The notes below the pieces were generated by a model. The model did not search any database. It was not told the origin of the DNA and saw only the letters and a list, made by a program, of their open reading frames with translations. DNA of 64,000 bases from Branchiostoma floridae (lineage: Eukaryota > Chordata > Leptocardii > Amphioxiformes > Branchiostomatidae), in assembly GCF_000003815.2 (NCBI RefSeq), contig NC_049983.1:25787003-25851002 (forward strand), in the 5' to 3' direction. Made by a program: the position numbers and the translations under genes. This document shows positions 29,692-41,600 of the stretch, in pieces. Position 1 is the first letter of the stretch, and the number at the start of each line of letters is the position of its first letter.

Positions 29692-32600
29692 CTGAAAGGG
29701 GGAGCAACGTACAATGAGTTTGAACCTTAGTACATACAGATTTTATATAGGGAGACAAAATAAAATCAAGTTTTCCTCCCTACTTTAATATCTTGCAGAG
29801 CCTTTTGCCTCAACACTGCACACCACACCAAGCTACAGCACCTGCAAAGCTTCTTATGGTCAGTGAGCGTTAAACAGCTGAAATCCTAACCAGAAATATT
29901 CTCCAAGCAGAGGTTTGGCTCCGGCTAGTTTTTAACATGTTGTTAAGGATTTTTGTCTGGCACTCTAGTTTGTTATAATAGAAAGCCAGACAAGAACACT
30001 ATGACTTGTACAAAACACAACCTCTGCTTGGAGAGTAAACCACAAGCAGTTTATAGCAAAGGCACCCTCTACTCTACTTGTAAGTTGTAGCCAAGTGCAT
30101 GTTAATGGAATGAAGCGCATGTGACATGTAGTTGTGCATGTACAAAAATGTACATGAGCGTATTAATGCAGTGAAGCGCGTGTTAAAATGGAGTGAGGAG
30201 TGCAACCGTGCCTGACCTGTGACCTGTGGATGTCAGCTGTCATGAAAATGCCCTGCATGCAATAACACATGTGCAGTTATGGGTGGAGTTCAAAGTTCAT
30301 ATGGATGGAGTTCAAAGTTCATATGGATGAAGTTCAAAGTTCATCTTTATCTAGTATAAACCCACTTTCTTATATAAAGTTTAAGCTCCCACAACTTATG
30401 AAAAAATTGACATCTGGATGCCATTATGTATGAGCTTGTGTCTTCTGAGGCATATTAAAGGTTAGAGTTCAAAGATTACAGGTCAACTGACATGTGACCT
30501 CTTGATGAACTTGTACCATTCAGACAGCATATCACAGGATTAAGTTCAAAGGTTACAGTGCAAATAACATTAACTTGTGTTGATGAATTTGTGCAATCTG
30601 ATGGTATATCACAAGTTAGAGTTCAAAGGTTATAGGTATACTGACCTGTGACCTGTTGATGTCAGCTGTGATGAACCTGCCCTGCGTGTGCCACTGTGTG
30701 TCGGGGGAGACACCAAGTCCTGTTCCAGACAGGTCGATGTTGAACGCTCCCTGCAAAACACACAACATAAAAAGATTGTTAATTGAGAAATATCAGGGAC
30801 ATTCCGATGTTTTGACACTCCTTCACTCAGATGCACATGTCATTAATGCATGGAGATCCTAATGAAAGAAACAAACAAAACATGTTTCGAAAAACCCTAT
30901 GTTCTTAGTAACCTGGGGTGACCAGTTTTCTTAAGACATGGCCTGGGGAGAACTTGCTTTCAATTGCAAGTGTACACAAACTTCCACCCGTTCCACTCAT
31001 AAAGCAGCACTCTGGACTGTCTGATGTGACTGGCATCCATTCTTCTAACACTTACATCAGTCTTTGAGGATCTGCCAGATTCTCCATTTTATGCAATGAC
31101 CTTGAACAGAGGTCGGAACAAGGGTTCATGAAAACAGATCAGCAAACTGGCAAAGATGGTCTGAACTAACTCATGTTATCTGCCAGAAATGCAACTTCTC
31201 CATTTTGTGTAACGACCTTGAGTAGAGGTCAGATGACAGTAGGTAAAAATAGACGTCACCTTACAAAACTGGCAGATAAAGAAGCAAGCACTTCCAACTC
31301 ATGATCATGTAACTGCCAGAAGTACAACTTGTCCAATTTTCACTGTGACCTTGAGCCCCAGAAAGGTCATGAGAAGTAAAAACAGAAGCTAACACTTGGC
31401 AAAAGTCTTATAGAAGTCTGTACGTGATGACAGAGTCAGCAAGTTTATGTAAACATGGAGGGCTGGATTCAGAAATAGAACTGCTGGATTAGTTCAACTT
31501 TATCCAGAATGACTTCTACCAACACAGATGAACTTTCAAGTTACGTTTTGCATGGATCTGTCTGTTTGCAGAATAAAGAGACTCTTTTTACACAACAACT
31601 ATTGCTTTATTCTCACGGACAATTCAGTGGCCGTCTGTCGCCTTCTTCAGGGTAATTCTGACTGGTTCACATTGTACTGCAGGACATGTGTCGCTGCTTA
31701 CAGTTCAGATGTCATCACAAAACTTAAATCATTTACATTATGTCACCTTAACGTTACAGACAGCTTTATGCAAAATATCTATGATGAAACTATTCATGGA
31801 TGCCTGTTTGCTGGCTATATCTGATCAGCCATGTACACTAGCTATCCACTGCGGCACACCTTTAGCCTCCTGACACACATAAACGAAACATCGAGTAAAT
31901 GTACCAGTAGAAAGCTTTCCCCTGTACCTGTACCTGAACTATTTGGTACCGTCTGAACTGTCTGGGTTCCAGACTACAGCAGCAGAAGATGGCATAATCA
32001 GAAGCTGCCCTGTAAAGCCCTGTAAACTGTCTGGGCTCCAGGCTACAGCAGGAGAGGCAAACATAATCGGAAGCTGGAAAAAGTCTGGGTTCTAGGCTAT
32101 TGTAGCAGTGGCTGACCAAATACATGTACTGTAAGAAACTGGCCTGTACTGCCCTGGGACCAGCATGGGTTCCCAGGTAATATACATTGTAGCAGTGGCT
32201 GGCCTGATAAGAAACTGGCCCTGGGATCAGTCTGAGTTCCAGTCTACTGCAGAAGAGGATGACCTAATTAGAAACTGGCTTGTACAGTCCCTGGGAGCTG
32301 TCTGGTTTCCAGACTAGGGCAGAAGAGGCAGACATAATTGAAAGCTGGCCTGTACATCCCTAGCCTGGATTCCATACCCCAACCTCAAGATATATCTTTC
32401 TGCACGATAGATACTTGAGATCGGGCTGGGGTTTGGTAACCAGGCTAGTACATCCCAGGCAACAGTTTGGGTCCCAGGCTATGATAGAAGATGCTGACCT
32501 AATTAATTCTCCATCCCTGAGTCACACCTACTGTGGAGCAGTGTTCACCCCAGCACCCTCCTGAGGTGTTGAGTTCCAAGGCTATCCATCTTTCAGTAAG

Positions 32601-35600
32601 GGATTACTGTACTGTGCTGAGTGTCCACACTTCCATCTTCCAGTGTCTGGTCAGGCCAAAGCAAAGGTAGATTTCATGGCTGTCTTCCCCAAATAGCACA
32701 CACGCATAACCCCTGTGTACTTTCTTGAATAGTGTTCGCCTGAGGAGGGTTTTGCAGCTAAAATTTGAGTAGAGTTCATTTATCATCAACATCTGATCTA
32801 CTGCATTTCAGTCATACTCAAAACTTCATTCTGCCACTGCAGGTAGGAATTCTTGTTTCCAGGTAGCAGGACTACATGAACGTTAGCAGATGATTATAAA
32901 CGGTGATTATATACTTGTTCACTGGGAACTTTGTTAACTGCATGACTTCGTTGTATGGCATGGACTTTTTCGAAAATTCTAAAAAGGACACTCAGACACA
33001 GAAGTCAGATTTAAACATTAGTCTGTCTGGCAGAAGCAAGGCACACGTTTCTGCTGCTACAGAGGAGACACTATTACAGGATCCATCCCTGGATGACCTC
33101 TGGTGAGCCTGTGATGGACTGAACTGGACCAGAGGACTGAACCAGGGGTGTGGATCACTGGGTGCAGGGTTCGAATCCAGGTCTGACCATTTGTGAGGTG
33201 AAGCCTGATATGTGTGCTACTGGAAGGGATTTGCAGGCCACTTGGAAGGAATGTGGAGGTGTCAGGCCTGTGTGTTTCACACCTTGATCATGTTAAGGCC
33301 TCACCAAGTCATACTGCTGGTTCTGGAGCAACTTTTACATAACTTTAATGGGTCCTTAGCAGGGCTCTAGCCAGCTCGAATTTTTTTTCCGCCAGCCAAT
33401 TCCCATTATCGCGAAATCCGCGAAAATTAAGTTAGAAAGACAGAACTGAGACCTTGAAAAACAAGTTTTTAATGAGATTATCGTATGCAAAAGGGCGCCA
33501 ACACACTAAGTCAACAATCATGACAATAACAAGACAAACAGTGTGTGGCTTTCCGACCGTGGACAGCGTCCCCAAGCCGCCTGTAGCTTCCACCAAGAAT
33601 TTCTGTCCGTCACGGATTGGTTTAAAAACTTTTCCATCACACGCAGCAAATTTCCGTCAATTGACGGAAAAACAGACGCTGGCTAGAGCCCTGGTCCTTA
33701 GTAAGAAATGATGTCCGTCATGGGAGGAAAGGAACAAGAAGAAAGCAAGAGATGAGAGCAACGAGTGATGGGAGGAAAAAATTAATCTGAAGACTCTGAC
33801 TGACATTTGGCCTTCTTCAAAGTATGGATCTCCAGCTCCAAATCCTACCCAACAGGACATCTAACAGAAAAGAATGGTACTCATTTTCACCACCGGAATT
33901 GGGTGATGAATTCAATTAAAGTTGGTCCAACACCTATTTGATGCCTGCTAAGGATTTGGACCCAGAACCTTTAGGTTGTAAGCTAACAAACCTGTTGCTC
34001 AAGGACACCTTTAAGTTGCCATCTCTTACCAAGTGCCATTGAGTGGAGGAATCAGCCTTGAGTACAGCCAAATTCAGACTGCCCAGCCCTGACACCCAGT
34101 GAGTCTGACCACTGCTGAGGTTATCTAAAGGTTATCAGGAGTGTGCATAAATCTGCTGAATCTGCTGTCAGCCCACATGGGGGATGTTTGTTCCGTGCTG
34201 GACTATCTATCAGGTACCTTCCCAGAAGCCCTGTCTGACAAGGGATGCCCTATTAACTGTATCAGGCTTTTGGGAAAGGTAAGTATAAGTCAGGGATGAT
34301 CATTGTAAACTGAGGTGAAGCATGCCACTTTTCAAGTTTTTTTTTTTCAAGTAACAGTCAAATCTGGTAATGCAGTGCTAATGCTAATTTTTGGTCCACA
34401 TTTTTTTGTCAAGTGCACTGGGTCACCCCTGCAGCTCTTCTCCATAAGTGTGTTGGGTTATTAAAAGTGCAGAATTTTGATGCCTGAAGGGGTGGTACCC
34501 TACATCAATTTATTTCTGTGAAGGCAAATAGAGCTTGTCTAAAACAGGCTAGCAATACTGCACAAGATTTTCACTTTCAGAAGATGTCGTCCACTTGAAT
34601 GGAAATACTGAATCCTATCCTGGATACTAGGCTCGATCTCAATAATATCTATTGGGTTTACAAAATGTAACTCAGGGAGGCCTGCTGTAGAATATCCTTT
34701 GTGGTATGTTGGCTCTAAACCTGACGAGTTAGCCTGTCCATGTGTAGGCCCTTGAAACAGTCTGGCATCCAGGCTAACTGAACCCTTACGGAGGTGTTGG
34801 TATGACAGTCCAGTTTAGTGCTGATGCATAAATGATGTATGATAAGAATTTCTTCTGCCTAGCGATTAGCTTTGCGGCCCACAGAAGATGGTATCCATTT
34901 GGTGAAGATAATGTCGCCTTATGGTTCAGTGATGATGATGATGATGATGAAGAAGCATTTCTTCTGCCCAGCAGTTATCTGTCAACCCTTACATCCCTGC
35001 TGAGACCATGATGATGATAATAACCCCTCCAGGTCAGGGTGGTATTTTACATACCAGTAAATCAACTTCTGAATAGGTCTGTTCAATGCATACTAGCCAA
35101 ATTATGGGGAGCTCCACTTACTCATTCAGACTTTGCACAGCAGTGCAGACTGGGCTGGCATCTTGGAAGTTAAGCAATGCGTAGCCCGGTCCGTTCTTGG
35201 ATGGGAGACCAACCAAGGACGACCGGATGCTGTAGCCGGACCAAGAATGTTCATTCCATGAAATCGTCTTCCGGGAGGGACGTAAAACGGAGGTCCTGTG
35301 CTCAAGGAAGCGCCTCGACCACGATAATCAGCCTCATTACTCAACACATTGGGAACCTACTGGCTATGGCACTAGCTGCAAATACACCCGATATATCATT
35401 ATATTATTATTATTATTAGCCAGTCTCAGCCTGCATGGCCATGGCCCGAGTGTAATCCTAATTTTTTTTGCTTTGATCATACTACTACCTTCTCATCTTG
35501 TCAGTGTCAAAAGATATATGTAAGGGCTGCATGGGATAATACATTTTTTGACAGATTAAATAAGGGCTGCATGGGATAATACATTTTTTTGACAGATTAA

Positions 35601-38600
35601 ATTCGTGAATTTGGGAGGTTTAAAAAAAAAAGAACGCCTAGCAAAAAGTCATACAGTCGAACCTGTATTAGCCGCCACCTTTGTATAGCGGCCGTGTGCA
35701 AGTCATTTTCTGTGAATTTACCAACATTCTGCATGGCAATATCAATCATTTTCGGTAGATTAGACTTTGGCAGGGTAAGTTGAATTCTGAGACGAACGAG
35801 ACAATGTTACTTATTGAGAAAGATGAGTGGGTACTGAAATCATGTGTAACTTATTGTTCGTGGCCAATATTTTCTCTATAGTGGCCACCTGTCTACAGTG
35901 GCCACCTGTCTACAGTGGCCACATTTCTCCAGTCCCTTGAGTGGCTGCTATAGACAGGTTTGACTGTAGTTGCTTTTTGGTAAAATTATGGCTAACAGGT
36001 GCCTAACCTTAAACTGTGGGAACTGTCAGTGTCATGACCTCTGCAAGACAAATCTGCACTGCTGGGACATTTTCCTGGGATTCGGGCATGACCGATAAAG
36101 CACTGGACCATCCACCAAGGCCAACAAGGATGGTACCTGATGATTCCTGGGAGAATTGATCAACGGGAGAGCAGCTCTAGCCTGGTTACCAAACCCCAGC
36201 CCGATCTTAAGTATCTATCGTGAAAGATACATTTTGAGGTTGGGGTGTGGTATCCAGGCTAGAGCAGCCCTAACTGGAGTGAAAAGCTCCTGCCTGGCTG
36301 AAATGATCAAGCCTTCTCTACTCTATTCTAGTCAATGTGCAAACTGTAACACTGGTCCCTTCAGCAGTGACACTAAACTATTGGAATTGCATACCAACTT
36401 TGAAAGTCCAGTACTAAGTACAGGTGTTGTTGTTAACTTTGGGAATAACAAGATCTACAAATGTACAAGCATGATATTGTAACAATGGTACCTTAGATGT
36501 ATAGAGGCTGTATTTGGAATTAGTTCAATTACTGACTTTTTTGGAATCTCTAATTTTGGAAGTCAAATGCCTAATGCTATATGCTATGATAAACAAGGTC
36601 ATCAAATTTTTGCGTAACTACCTTTCTTCATTTTAGCGTAAAATTCTGCATTCAGCATAAAGTGTTGATGGGACCCCCCTATGCAGACCCTCACTAGAGC
36701 TTCCATGGTGCCACTGAAATGTTTGAGTGACTTATGACAGACAGATCTGCCCCTCCCCCTGCATGGGTTGATGAAGATAACATCCTGAACATGCAGCACA
36801 TCAAACACAGGCTGATATACCACCTCAGGCCCCAGGATATGGGGAGGATTATGATATACCACCTCAGGCCCTGGATATGGGGAGGATTATGATATATCGC
36901 CTTGGCAACATTACCAGACTCTGTAGCCAAGTGGCAGAACAGCAGTGGGTATAGATGGATGTCAAGTCTCATCACTCTCCCAGGTACCAAAAGTCAGTAT
37001 TATAGAGGCCTTTGGCGTTGGTGTTGGTGTGGCATAATGACAATGACAATGACAATGACAATGATGTTTATTGCATGTTCATGCCCCAATGGGGCTAAAT
37101 GCATTAAGTTTGATATAAAGTTAATGACAACAAATAAACAATGATATATCCTAATAATAACTATTTTCTACAAGCTTCGTCCCTCCTCTTAAAACAAGAG
37201 TAAACGAACTTACACAGTTCTTCCAATATGTAATAGTTAGTTGATGACATCAGATATTTAAACATGTCTACCTTTGTTATGTTTGTATATTTCTCTTTAA
37301 CACGTTTAACATTAACAAGGCTATTACGCATATCATTGTACAGAGAACACTCTAGTACAAAGTGCATTTCATTTTCTATACATCTGACATTCTTATTACA
37401 AAACATGCATATTCTATCGTCAGGAGGAGTTCGGGTGTATCTGCCAGCTTCAATTTGCAGTGGGTGATCGCTGATCCTTAATTTAGTCATGGCTCGGCGA
37501 TAACTAAAATTTGTTATCTCTAGGTACTTTTCTCTTTCATAAGTAAGCTTGAATTTTCTGTAGGATCTTAACTTATTACCTTGGTTTTCCTTCATGCCAG
37601 GAGAATTCATTTCGGAGTAAAAATTTTGAACAAAGTTGTCTTTCAGTCTTTGGTTTACTTCGGACTGAGCGAAAGATGTGTTGCGATCACTGTTAATCAA
37701 AAGATAGGCAAAACCAGACTCCTCCAGGATTTTACTAACATTGGAAAACCAGCATGGTATGTTGCGACTGTGTAAGTCCTGCTGTACAAGAAAAGCTTCA
37801 AATTGTAGACTATTTCTTGGCACTTCTTTAACTAATCTTTTGTAGTATGAATACAATCTAGTATATACTTCGATCCACAGAGGAAACCTGCCTAGTTCTG
37901 CCCTTGTTGCAAGATTACTTGAGTTTTTTCTTACGCCTAATAACGACTTGCAAAACTTCAGATGAACTTGTTCTATGGGTGACTTATCATTTAATCCGAT
38001 TTTGCCCCATACCTCTGCACCATAAGTCAATATTGGGACAACGCAGGCATCAAATAATTTACAATATACTGAAATTGAAGGATTGGTTTCTCCTAGTGTT
38101 GTTTTAATACTGAACAGAGCTCTTAGCGCCTTCTTTTGTAGTGTTTTTAATGCTGTTGTGAAGTTGCAACCTGTTGTAAGCACCACTCCTAAATAGCAAT
38201 ATGAAGAAACTATCTCTATGTCTTCGTTGAGTATATGAAATTTGAGATTTGAGAACATATGACCCTTTTTGTTAAATACGATTATTTTTGTCTTATTTAT
38301 GTTAACTGATAATTTCCATTTGTTGCAATAGAGACCTAGTTTATCAATTGCATTTTGAAGACCATTTTGGCTAGTTGATAGTAGGACAAGGTCGTCGGCA
38401 TAAAATAAACTTGATACTTCAGATGTATTTAGCAAGGGCGCATCAAAATCTCCTGTATTCAGTTCGTCTGCTAAGTCACTGATATATAGGTTAAATAGTG
38501 AGGGACTTAGAACACAACCTTGCCGCACTCCTATTTTGACAGGGAAATTTTCACTTAAACCTATATTTGTTTTCACACTCGCTGCGGATTGACTATATAA

Positions 38601-41600
38601 ACTTTTTAGCATATCAAAAAATCTACCGGAAATGCCTTTTGATATGAGTTTGAATAATAGGCCCTCGTGCCAAATTGAATCAAATGCCTTGGATAGATCC
38701 ACAAAGCAAGCAAATAGTTGATTTCTTGACTGTGTATATTTGGAAATCAACGTTTTCAGAACAAATATGTTATCTGACGTTCTGTAATTCTTCCGGAACC
38801 CTGCTTGATTAGGTTTAAGAATTTTGTTTTCCTCGAGAAAAGAGGAGAGCCTTTTGTTTAGTACAGAGGTAAACAGTTTCCCGAGACAGCTAGAAATGGA
38901 AATCCCGCGGTAGTTGTTAGTGTCGTCTTTTCTCCCTGATTTGAATATGGGCACTATGTAGCTTTTTGACCAGGTTTGGGGGAATTTTCCACTAAAAAAG
39001 GTGCGATTGAATAATGCAACAAGAGGCTTTAAAAGTAAGCTGTGTCCCGCTTTCAGCATTTCGTTAATTATCATGTCTTCGCCGCTCGCCTTTTTGTTTT
39101 TGAGAGCGCGTTATTGCACTACTTATTTCAGCCTCCGTGATGGCCAAGGCCCACGTGCATATCANNNNNNNNNNNNNNNNNNNNNNNNNNNNNNNNNNNN
39201 NNNNNNNNNNNNNNNNNNNNNNNNNNNNNNNNNNNNNNNNNNNNNNNNNNNNNNNNNNNNNNNNTGGTTGGGCTGTTGGTGTTGAGGAGGTGGAATTGGA
39301 GGCTGGTTGGGCTGGGGTGGGTTCTGAGGCTGGTTGGGCTGGGGTGGGTTCTGAGGCTGGTTCGGCTGGGGTGGGTTCAGAGGCTGGTTGGGCTGGGGTG
39401 GGTTCAGAGGCTGGTTCGGCTGGGGTGGGTTCAGAGGCTGGTTCGGCTGGGGTGGGTTCAGAGGCTGGTTCGGCTGGGGTGGGTTCAGAGGCTGGTTCGG
39501 CTGGGGTGGGTTCAGAGGCTGGTTCGGCTGGGGTGGGTTCAGAGGCTGGTTCGGCTGGGGTGGGTTCAGAGGCTGGTTCGGCTGGGGTGGGTTCAGAGGC
39601 TGGTTCGGCTGGGGTGGGTTCAGGGGCAGGTTCAGGTTGTTGGGTGGTTGAATGGGCTGCTGGTTGGGCTGGATGACCGCCATGATGGCAGCGAGCTGGG
39701 CAAACACGGCAGGCTGCAGGGAAAAAAACAACACAATTGTTCTCATGAAAGGTTTTTGGGATGAGTTCTATTCATTGGATTGTTACACTGTAGTCATTTT
39801 ACTATGCAATCAAATGATTTACCAACAATCAAGTTTAACATAGCCATTAGAGTGGCTGGTTTTGATTAACAATGAATTTGAATTATAGCTAATACTACAC
39901 AACAAGGAAATTAGGACAAGCAGACCTTTCTCTGATGGAAGAGTTGTATTGTCAGTCTGAAAGTAAATTTAACTTCCACAGGCTGCTCACAGAGAGATTG
40001 CACTGGGCTAAAATTCTAAGACTAGATTGACGAGATGAATTATCTGTATAATGTATAAACAGATATGCAGTTTGAAATAGAATTAAATGAAAATGTGCTT
40101 ACGAAGTTGGCAGCCAGCTGCTGGATGGTGTTCCGCATGTCTGTGTGAAACGGAAACACAATTATGATAAGCATGTAGTACACTCTCAACTGATATGTCC
40201 AATATTACCACCAATAGATAGTGCATGAAAAACACATGATGCTAGTTCTGTGACCTTTATCTGTGGGGTAACCATTGCATAGACAGTGGTTTCAGCTCAT
40301 AACAAACAACAAATATATGTTACCTCATGGATAAAGGTGAAGTAGCATTAGCTGTCATATGGTAATTTAGTTTTAACCCTTGATGATATAAAACAATTGA
40401 GTCAGAACAAAATAATGATACATTTGGGTTCAAAGCTGGCATTCCTGGTATTTCAATACATTTGAATTCAACAAATGTAGTTACTGACAGGACTGTTACA
40501 TTAATATTTTATCAATTGCAATTCCTATTCTTTGACGTCTGAAAAATGTTTGGCATAATAAGTCCTTATTACAAATACTGTTACATTGCTATTGAGAGAT
40601 TTCACATTCATGCCTTGTACTTAACAAGTGACTACCATTCTCCTCTCAATTTTTAAAATGACTGAGTCCATTCCAAGTCGCTGTGCGGACATTCATTGTT
40701 ATTGCTTGGAATTGTTTTTAAATTAGTTGTTTGTAATTAGGCCGTTTGATTATATGGATGACATCTGCATGTGCACCCATCTTTAAGGCTGTTTCAAATG
40801 AACAAGATTTTCACCATCATGCTGTAAATCATATAAAGCAGATGTAGAATGAGCAAATATATGCTTTAGATTGAAGGAAAATATATCAGAATGTTGATAA
40901 ATGCCAATGTCAATTCCAAGCTCAAAGAATGGAGAATGTGGCCAACATTGATATTTCATAGTTTGTAAACATTTCAAATTTGGTTTCAAAGCCTGTAAAT
41001 AGTTTTACCAAATCAGAAAACATTTGGAACATATTTGTACGATATTATGAATATTGATAATAGGTTCAGACTTAATTCATATATTTTAAAAGTACTGTAA
41101 ATGCAGTTGCCACTTTACAGTGGTTTTGAGTTCAGGGTGAACATTTTTCCATTGCAGAATTGTGACACTACAGTACATGGCAGTGCCGCAAAGTCCAAAC
41201 CACCGCAAACACCCCACGTTTCCCCTACCAAAATTAAAACCCTGCAAACTTAAATGGCATTTACAGTGTAATTACGACCTAACAACCCACATGGTGATTT
41301 GGAATGGACTAATTAGAAGAAAAAGGACACCAACTTTGATTCTCCTGGCGAAGCTGGACGTTTTCACCACTCAGACGCTGCGTTTCACCATTCAGACGCT
41401 GTGTTTCACCATTCAGACGCTGTAAAAAATTGTTTGCATTGTTTAATAACCACCAAAAATGGTTTCCAATTTGGTAGGCCTTATATCAAGCTGGTTTATC
41501 TGCAGTGTAACAGTCAATACACAGTAAAAACATGAAAAGAAAGACTGGACATGGACACAAAACATTGACAACGTATATTGTTATTATTGTACATTGTATT

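Larger units (their letters stand above)
30751..37036. other. GON-gene intron, downstream part
   Basis: No exon recognised on either strand. The stretch holds the tandem array 31950-32510, foldback elements, a hAT MITE, a 5S-derived SINE and a Tc1/mariner MITE, listed separately. The remainder (30.8-31.9, 34.0-35.1 kb) shows nothing. Confidence 0.6.

Noticed and set aside
35160-35250. Functional 5S rRNA gene
   Set aside because: Only the internal promoter half is well matched, the 5' part is diverged, and a SINE body with a (TTA)n tail follows.
39276-39764. Long open frames on the + strand through the Gly/Trp/Val-rich repeat
   Set aside because: They arise because the 27-bp unit is a multiple of three; no start context or splicing supports them, whereas the - strand frame joins exons with good splice sites.
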